Positions 57,766 to 64,000 of a DNA stretch of 64,000 nt are shown here, piece by piece. Location: the NCBI GenBank assembly GCA_002104985.1, contig MCGO01000015.1:434001-498000 (forward strand). Reading direction: 5' to 3'. This DNA is from Rhizoclosmatium globosum. Its lineage: Eukaryota; Chytridiomycota; Chytridiomycetes; Chytridiales; Chytriomycetaceae. Made by a program: the position numbers and the translations under genes. Under the pieces are notes generated by a model. That model searched no databases and had not been told where the DNA came from. It saw only the letters and a program-made list of their open reading frames with translations. Within the stretch, counting starts at the first letter, position 1, and every line of letters starts with the position of its first letter.

Positions 57766-58882
57766 TTAATTTTTGGCATCATTGCGCATATTATACCACG
57801 TTATGAAAAAAATAAACGCGTTCCATATCCCAGCTGTTGATGAACAGATAGCACTTGCAATGTATAACCCAAATGGTGGCAACAACCCAAACAGTCCCAT
57901 AATTCTTATATCGTGGAAGGCGTCCACGTGAATATAAAGCCAAAGGCAATTAAACTAGTTTTTAGAACTAGCTTGCGCGTCTTGGACCACTTTAAACTGG
58001 GATGGCGACACTGCTTCCTCTTGAAGTCGATTCGCGATTATCTACGCTTTTTCCCCAGATTCACTCTCTATTTGATCAGATAATGATAATGAGAGAGTTC
58101 GGATCTCACGTTTCACGCCAAACTTAAATGCAACCATCGGCGGTTTAATTTAAGACTTTGACTTTCGGTCTTTTGGCTTGAAATTGACTCTTCCGCTTGC
58201 CTTTCTTGATCTTGCGAAATCGTGATGGAACTCTTTTGACATCAACAATTGGAGTCCCAATTTTTTCGAGTTCTCCAAACGCGTGACTGACTCTGTAAAA
58301 TATGTGGACGTACATTGATATTATCACTATAAAGTGACCCCACACGGAACGTATTCCAGCAACCCGAAATTCTTGGTATGCAGGAGCAATCCAACACTCA
58401 AAAGTAGCTAAGTTACATTGTTTAGAGACATCTGCTTAAAAAAACTTATACCATCGCCAAGAACATTTCCCCGTCCAAGAATTGGTCCTAACGCGAGCAA
58501 AATGATTGTCATAGCAGCGCCAAGGCCCCAACCATAGAAGTGAAATCCGCGCCATAATAATCAGCATTTTTTTGGAATATATTACGGTCAAGTAGCAGTA
58601 CAGTGCTACGCAAAACGACCAACTTGTCATCGAAACCGTAAAAAATGATATAATATTCCAAGACCAGTACACAAGGTATATTTGACGAAATTTCGGATCC
58701 TATTATCCAGCAGACAGCAAGAATTGTATCGCAAAGAGCTAGACAAGCTTGCAGCTTATTTAAGGGGTTCCGGGTTGTTTCACACCAACGACGCAAAAGA
58801 TTAAACCCATGCTTGCAATGATGGAGAAAGGAGATATGATTCGAAAGATGAGACGCAGTTTCTGAATTTCGTCTGGAGTCAT
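57766..58882 (-). CDS. cAMP-receptor-like 7TM protein, copy C (diverged)
   Basis: Start MTPDEIQKLRLIFR, then SPFSIIASMGLIFCVVGV and NKLQACLALCDTILAVCWIIGSEI, homologous to A and B. TM3 reads FTVSMTSWSFCVALYCYLTV. The TM5 exon has MWGHFIVIISMYVHIFYRVS and ends in a basic loop (KIKKGKRKSQFQAKRPKVK). TM6-7 lie further down: TSLIAFGFIFTWTPSTI at about 57930 and ASAICSSTAGIWNAFIFFIT at about 57840, ending NMRNDAKN at 57766. The stop after KVKVLN at 58145 must be skipped by an intron or marks decay. Several frame changes are present (58790, 58675, 58550, 57915). It may be a pseudogene. Confidence 0.55.
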
Positions 58883-59101
58883 TTTTGAGTAAATCTTGTA
58901 CAATGGATCCCTGTGATCCAACTATATTCCTTTCGGAAAGTATAGTTTCATTCCTGTCTGTACTTGGTAACCAGTAATATTTTTTGTCAAATACGTAAAT
59001 AGTATCGCCATTGAGAAAGAAGTGGATGGCTAAACTTCACTCATAATCATAGAACTTAATAATTTATTCTCTTAAACAATTATGCCACAGTATGAGGCCT
59101 T

Positions 59102-62100
59102 CTATATACAGTTATTACGTTTTTCTGCCAAATCTTTCAACACAGATTTAAGTGTCTCATTAACGGCAGCTTCATCAAATGCCTTCAGTCCTTCCAACAT
59201 CACCAGAGCCAACCCGTTGTCAAGCAATGATGAATTCGCAGAAAATACATAGTCCAGTGAATCAATTTCAATTCGTTCGACCAATGACTGAATTATTTGC
59301 TGAGCGTCCTTACACACCTTCGAACCAACACAAATAATAGCAATGTCATTCAGCATTGGTATATGAGTCATAAATTCTTCGACAGAAGCTATGATAGACA
59401 AAGTCGCTGTCGGAGCTATACTGCTTATCGATTGAAGCAACGCGGGCATAACAGCGTCAGCAAAAGTAACAAATACATCTGACCAAATCATGACGTGCCC
59501 CTTTCCGTTCTCACCAAACATAATCTGCTCAAGCGACGTAATAATATTCGCGTCTTGTAGATTGTGAAGACCATCCAAAGGAATTAAACCATGCGGAAGG
59601 GGTGACGATTGTGAAAGAGAGTTCTTGTGAATTACAGTCATGTTTGAATGCATTTGCTCTACGGCGTTCTTGCAAACCACAGAACCAAGACAAACGATGA
59701 CAGTCTCATTCAATGAAAGAGTGTTCCGCGTTAACTCATCAACAGAAGCTACGACAGAGACGTTGGCGTTTGGAATAAGGTCAGTAACCAATTGAACAAT
59801 CCGTGGTTGAATCGCTTGTGCGGTCGTGAGATAGTTATCAGACCAAACCACAATTCGACTTGAGTTTGAACACGCCGTTCTGGCCACGACTAAATCCGTG
59901 TCTCTGAGAGCGAAAAACTGATACAACAATGCAGCAAAGCCAGCCCACGCAAACTGAAACAATAACCTCCAAAGAGTTTGATTCGAGAACATTGTGGTGC
60001 ATTTTTCGTCGACTCCAGAATGAACAATCGCATTGATTTCTTCAACCTCTTTGGTTGCAATTCAGCTCCAGCCGCGTCAATAGACTCAATCAAAGCAGTC
60101 GCTTCATACAATGCAGCATTCGCAGCTTCTCTCGCGCGTGTAATAGCTTCCAAATTCTCCAATACTTGTGAAACCTCGCCCGCCATTCGCTCAAACCGCA
60201 CTACATCTGTTTCCTCCACAAACTCATAGTCATCATTGATAGAGTTGTTTGGCACAAGTTGAGAATCTTTGTCGTCGGATTCGGAAGTGCTACTACGCAA
60301 ATCGGCGGTGCGTTCTTCAATGATGGTGTCTAGGGGCAGCCAAAGAGAGGTGGCAGTGGAATTGAGTCCACTCGAGATTCAACAATATCTGAAGTTACTT
60401 GAATGATCGGTCCCGAATAGGTACGGTCAATTTCGAACGCGTTTGCTTCATCTTCTATGTCACTGTCCTCCAAATCAGATTCATCGGGGTCGTTGTCGAT
60501 ATCAAGAGCGCGATGTGAAGTTGGAATTCTAATTGGCTGGGAACGCTTTGTATTACTTGGTACTTCTTTAATAACCTTGTTTGTTTCAAAGGTTATTTCG
60601 TTGATAGCCTTATTTGAAGTCACTTCCTCGATGGATTCAGTGAATTCATCAAGCTCTTTGATGTCCTACGCTCAATTAATGCAATATCTTAATCGACAAA
60701 AATCGAAACTTACAGCACTCAAAGTTTCATTTGGTTGACTTTGAAGTCGTCGACCGTTTTCCAATTCCAGACTGTGAGTTTCTTTTATGCGCTCCATCTC
60801 TTCAGATATGGTTTGTTTTTCAGTATTTGCTTGCAACAGCTGTGGATGTGAAGGTCAAACGTGTACAGGTTTTCAAGCACAAACCTCAAAGTCACGATGC
60901 TGTTGATCGTTTCTCAGAATTTTCACAAAATTGCCAAGCTCCTCGATCCTATTTACGTATCCAGCGATCTCTGTTGCATGAACCTACGTGCAGTATATTA
61001 TAACTAAAAAATTGAAGAGCGATATCAAACCTCTGTCTCAGTCTGGTGTTTTGATTTCAAGCTTTGAATAAGGCTATATGCTGCTCGTAAGCGTCGGTTG
61101 GATTCGGCTAACTCGGAAGCATGTTTCTAAGCTTTTTTAACGTCCATATCGAGCAAATATATGAGTTTTACCTTCGTATCATGCTCCTGGGCGGCATCCA
61201 TTCGATTTACTTGTCGAGTGTAATCTTGGGCTTGTTGTTCCGCGTCAGCTTTGGTTGCATCGTGTGCCTGCAAATGAATCAGTTTGTATTACAAACTACA
61301 AGTTGGTACCTGTCGCTCTTGTTCGTACAATGCCTTGTATTTTTCCAGCTCGGATTTGATTTCGAGGTCATGAAGGGTGGTATGCTATTGGATATTTCAG
61401 AATTATGAAATTGAGCGACAAAGAAAGAAACCTTTGCTTCGTTACTGTCAATTTCAGCGCTGAGTCGCTTGATTTGAGCCTGGATTAAGTAACAAAAGAA
61501 GTAAATTCTCTCCAACTTGTAATGAGAATCACGAAACCTCCAATTCTGCCCTTGTATTTTCATGATCTTCCTGCTCTTGCGAAAGTTGAGCATGTAATTC
61601 CAGGAGACAGGCACTCTGGTGAGAGGTCGTCAACATCGATCGTAGGAATAGGTACCAAAATCTTTACCAGATATTCGTGGCTCTCTTGGATCCCGTCATG
61701 TTGTTCTCGACTTTGAATAACGTCCTTCTCAGCCTCTTGCAATCTTTCGAGCAGCCTAGATGAATCAGTGAGTTTTCTGTTGAAGGCTGCACATCGACAA
61801 TACCTTGCTTCCGCTGTTTCCCACTGTTTTCTCGATACTTCATGCTGCTCAATCAAAGCCAACATTCTCAGATCCGTGCTTTGTGAGTCACCAATTAAAG
61901 CCAAATATTGTGCATTTGAAACTTCCAATCGAGATTTGAGAGCTTCAATCTCTCTTTGCGTTGCCACTAAGAAATGGATTAGAACAAACACATGGTGTTA
62001 TTGGGGTAATCACGTTGTTGGCTCTTGGCGTCAATCTCAATCTGATTCATCTGCAACAAAAGAGCGATAATTTCCTTCTGTAGCGCTGTTTCAATACAAT

Positions 62101-63350
62101 CCGACCTTGATTTGTATTCAACATAGTCGGAATGTATTTGTTTTCTTGCCGCTACCTCCAGCTCATACTGCTCAAAATAGCGTTTGGAACGTTGAGTGAG
62201 ATCCGTTATCTCAGCACGCAGATGTTCAATTTGAGACTTCATTCTCACAGATTCACAAGAAGACTCCGATAATTTTTGTTCGAGCATTTCAATTTCGCGG
62301 GATTGGTGAGCTATTCATTTGGGGCTATTAAGCAGTAGTCGTTAATCATAACGATGGTATTACCGCGAGCAAGTTGATCAGTATCATTTATACGTTCAAG
62401 CTGCGACTTTGTTGCGTTAATTTCGGCGAGAAGATTTTCCATGGCTCTGACGACATCATTTGAGGAATTAGAAGGACGTAATGAAGCCGAAAGTTCGTCA
62501 GCAAGGGAAACCTCCAGCGTTTCTTTTGGAACTTGAGGAATCGCCACGTCGATTTCGTCAAGAAGTAAAGCCTCCGATTCATTTCGTGAGTCGTTTCGCG
62601 AGTTATGAACGTTCAATCGCTTATTCGCAGCATTTCTCGAGAGTGCACTAAATACTGTTTGAGTGTGGCAGTCACGGAATTCATATTCGAGTTGAATGAG
62701 GCTAGAGTCTATAAGCAAAGGCGGTAAATTATGTAAAACTGATACCTTGATTCTTAGTTATGGCTTCGACAAATACGTCTTGTACGTCATGAGGTATGGA
62801 ATTTGCAACACATCATTTCCGAGAATGAGGACTTCCAGAGTAGAATTCACAGTTAAAGCACGAGCTAAAGCCAACAATCCCAGCGAATCGACATTGTTTC
62901 CGGTCAAGTTGAGTGCTTTGAGGCCCGTGTTGGATTGGAGAGCCTATTCGATTGAGCAAATCAGACCAACCAACAAACAGACACGACAAACCTCGGCCAA
63001 ACGAACAACATTTTCTGAATCCAAATCCGAATTACTCAAATCGAGTTCTTTAATCGACGCGTTTCTGCGCAACTCGTCGACCAAAAGAGCAACTTCGAAG
63101 GTCCCTTCTTCAATTACAAAGTCGCTTTCTTCAAAAGACGATTCGTTTTGATCGATTGAATTTGTGTCGGAGTTGGTTTTGAGTTGTTTGGATTGAGGAA
63201 CATCGAAAGAAGGAGACGTGGTTGGCACTTGCGGCGTGGTTGGTTCTGGTTGGATGGCATTGAACGATGGTTCTTGTTTAGTTTCAGGTTGGTTTGGCTG
63301 GTTTGGCTGGTTGCGATGGCCGTGGATTCAGGCGCTGATGTGCCAAGCAT
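59102..63350 (-). CDS. Tropomodulin-like LRR, coiled-coil, single-span membrane protein with duplicated C-terminal domain
   Basis: One long many-exon gene. From the Met at 63350, a Pro/Gln/Asn-rich start leads to RI-type/tropomodulin-like leucine-rich repeats: NASIKELDLSNSDLDSENVV, GLKALNLTGNNVDSLGLLAL, STLEVLILGNDVLQIP, and SLIQLEYEFRDCHTQTVFSA. Long coiled coil runs from about 62290 to 60700 (SQIEHLRAEITDLTQRSKRYF, EEMERIKETHSLELENGRRL). An acidic linker (DPDESDLEDSDIEDEANAFE) precedes a membrane span LLFQFAWAGFAALLYQFFAL at about 59960. Beyond it are two copies of a 65-residue unit: WSDNYLTTAQAIQP...CLGSVVCKNA and WSDVFVTFADAVMP...CVGSKVCKDA. Breaks at GGGG 60333-60336, GGCC 63318-63321 and about 59992 are each fixed by one base. 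No overall family recognised. Confidence 0.65.
63286..63313. repeat. GGTTTGGCT repeat (Asn-Gln-Pro coding)
   Basis: Three near-perfect 10-nt-spaced GGTTTGGCTG units; on the minus strand they encode Asn-Gln-Pro repeats in the N-terminus of the LRR protein. Within low-complexity sequence. Confidence 0.6.
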
Positions 63351-63531
63351 CAGCGGAATCGACTTGTTTGGATAAAGATGCTGTGTTGGAAGAATATTCT
63401 TCTCTATTGCTTATTTATCTCGCATTCACTTTCTATGCCACCACCGGAGGGCTATACAGTATGGAATATGCTTATAACATCAAAATCTTTTATTTGTTCA
63501 TAGCCAACATTCCTATGGTCAAACCTTGTAC

Positions 63532-63915
63532 TTAGAACTCCTTAGAAACTTCCACACGAACAGCCGTTCCGTAACAAAGTACTTCACTCAAACTGGTACC
63601 TCCAGTTCCCAGCTGCTCCTCATTATATTGTACACCAATAACGCAATTGGCGCCAAGAGAAGCAGCCTCCTCAACCATGAAATTGTACGCCTCCATTCGA
63701 GTATCCTCGCTTTGCTTCTTGTATGTGAGGTTCACCCCTCCCACAAGGGACTTGAGGTCGGCACCAAACGCGGTCACCAAGTTGCGCGAGCGAACAGTCA
63801 AACCGCGGACCATGCCAAGTTGCTGAGTAATCTTGTATCCTGCAGGAGCGAAAGGAATTGTGGACACAAACGCGAATGGAATGGCGTCGCTACGTTCAAT
63901 CTTCTTGAAGTCCAT
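63532..63915 (-). CDS. YbjQ/UPF0145 family protein
   Basis: Small intronless protein of 127 residues. The Met at 63915 (MDFKKIERSDAIPFAF) is the first ATG of the frame; the frame continues upstream to 63969 without one. The family blocks are GYKITQQLGMVRGLTVRSRN, LTYKKQSEDTRMEAYNFMVE and AASLGANCVIGVQYNEEQLG, ending SEVLCYGTAVRVE. This is the YbjQ_1 (UPF0145) pentameric fold of bacteria and some fungi. Function is unsettled; a heavy-metal or envelope-related role has been suggested for bacterial members. No frame breaks. It ends 182 nt from the large LRR gene's start, both on the minus strand. Confidence 0.85.
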   Translation of the reverse strand: MDFKKIERSDAIPFAFVSTIPFAPAGYKITQQLGMVRGLTVRSRNLVTAFGADLKSLVGGVNLTYKKQSEDTRMEAYNFMVEEAASLGANCVIGVQYNEEQLGTGGTSLSEVLCYGTAVRVEVSKEF

Positions 63916-64000
63916 TATCAAATTGCAAAGGATCGCAGGATCTTTTCTTGGTGATTGATATGATGCCACTGCTCTCGCTTTTTAATGTTTGAGGGGCAGT

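Noticed and set aside
58145..58345. Receptor copy C as a truncated protein lacking TM6-7
   Set aside because: TM6-TM7-like sequence is present further downstream at 57766-57935, so the gene is longer than its longest frame suggests.
1..64000. Transposons, CRISPR arrays, prophage or biosynthetic cluster
   Set aside because: No transposase, reverse transcriptase, terminal repeats or direct-repeat arrays were seen; the P450, PhyH and FAD monooxygenase genes are far apart with no backbone synthase.

Overview
The window is nuclear DNA of a gene-dense, intron-bearing fungus, most likely an early-diverging zoosporic fungus (Chytridiomycota-like). The clues are a division-1 chitin synthase, a TmcB/TmcC-type multi-pass membrane protein, cAMP-receptor-like 7TM genes, very short GT-AG introns (about 35-115 nt) with CTAAC/CTGAC-like branch sites, fungal-style Pro/Gln-rich proteins, and nuclear tRNAs (one with an intron). 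Lineage is inferred from gene content only.

Layout. 0-10 kb: PUS10 pseudouridine synthase (5' cut by the window edge), a PhyH-like dioxygenase, an FAD monooxygenase, a small membrane protein, an SH3 plus Ras-association polarity protein and a two-domain protein disulfide isomerase. 10-18 kb: a large TmcB-like membrane protein and mitochondrial D-2-hydroxyglutarate dehydrogenase. 18-30 kb: a mitochondrial DEAD-box helicase, mitoribosomal uS14m, two tandem NIPA-type Mg2+ transporter genes, a low-complexity protein, an EI24-like ER membrane protein, a Cys-His-Asn protease-like protein and a TUG/UBX protein. 30-41 kb: an SFP1-like zinc-finger/AT-hook regulator and a DDT/WHIM chromatin-remodelling protein. 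41-52 kb: tRNA-Thr and tRNA-Pro, a secreted Thr-rich repeat protein, an AADAT-like aminotransferase, a GH30 glycosidase, a cytochrome P450 and chitin synthase. 52-64 kb: two BTB genes (one BTB-BACK-TLDc), a small secreted I78 protease-inhibitor-like protein, three tandem 7TM receptor genes, a large LRR/coiled-coil/transmembrane protein and a YbjQ (UPF0145) protein.

No operon-like pathway links these genes; neighbours are mostly independent housekeeping or signalling functions. Three local duplications (NIPA pair, receptor trio, BTB pair) are the main sign of lineage-specific expansion.

A pervasive feature is single-base frame breaks inside otherwise well-conserved genes. In nearly every case one added base, very often in a mononucleotide run, restores the conserved reading frame. 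This looks like residual long-read deletion error rather than genuine pseudogenes, so most broken genes are reported here as CDS with the break positions noted. Exon coordinates were assigned by eye from splice motifs and protein-family conservation.
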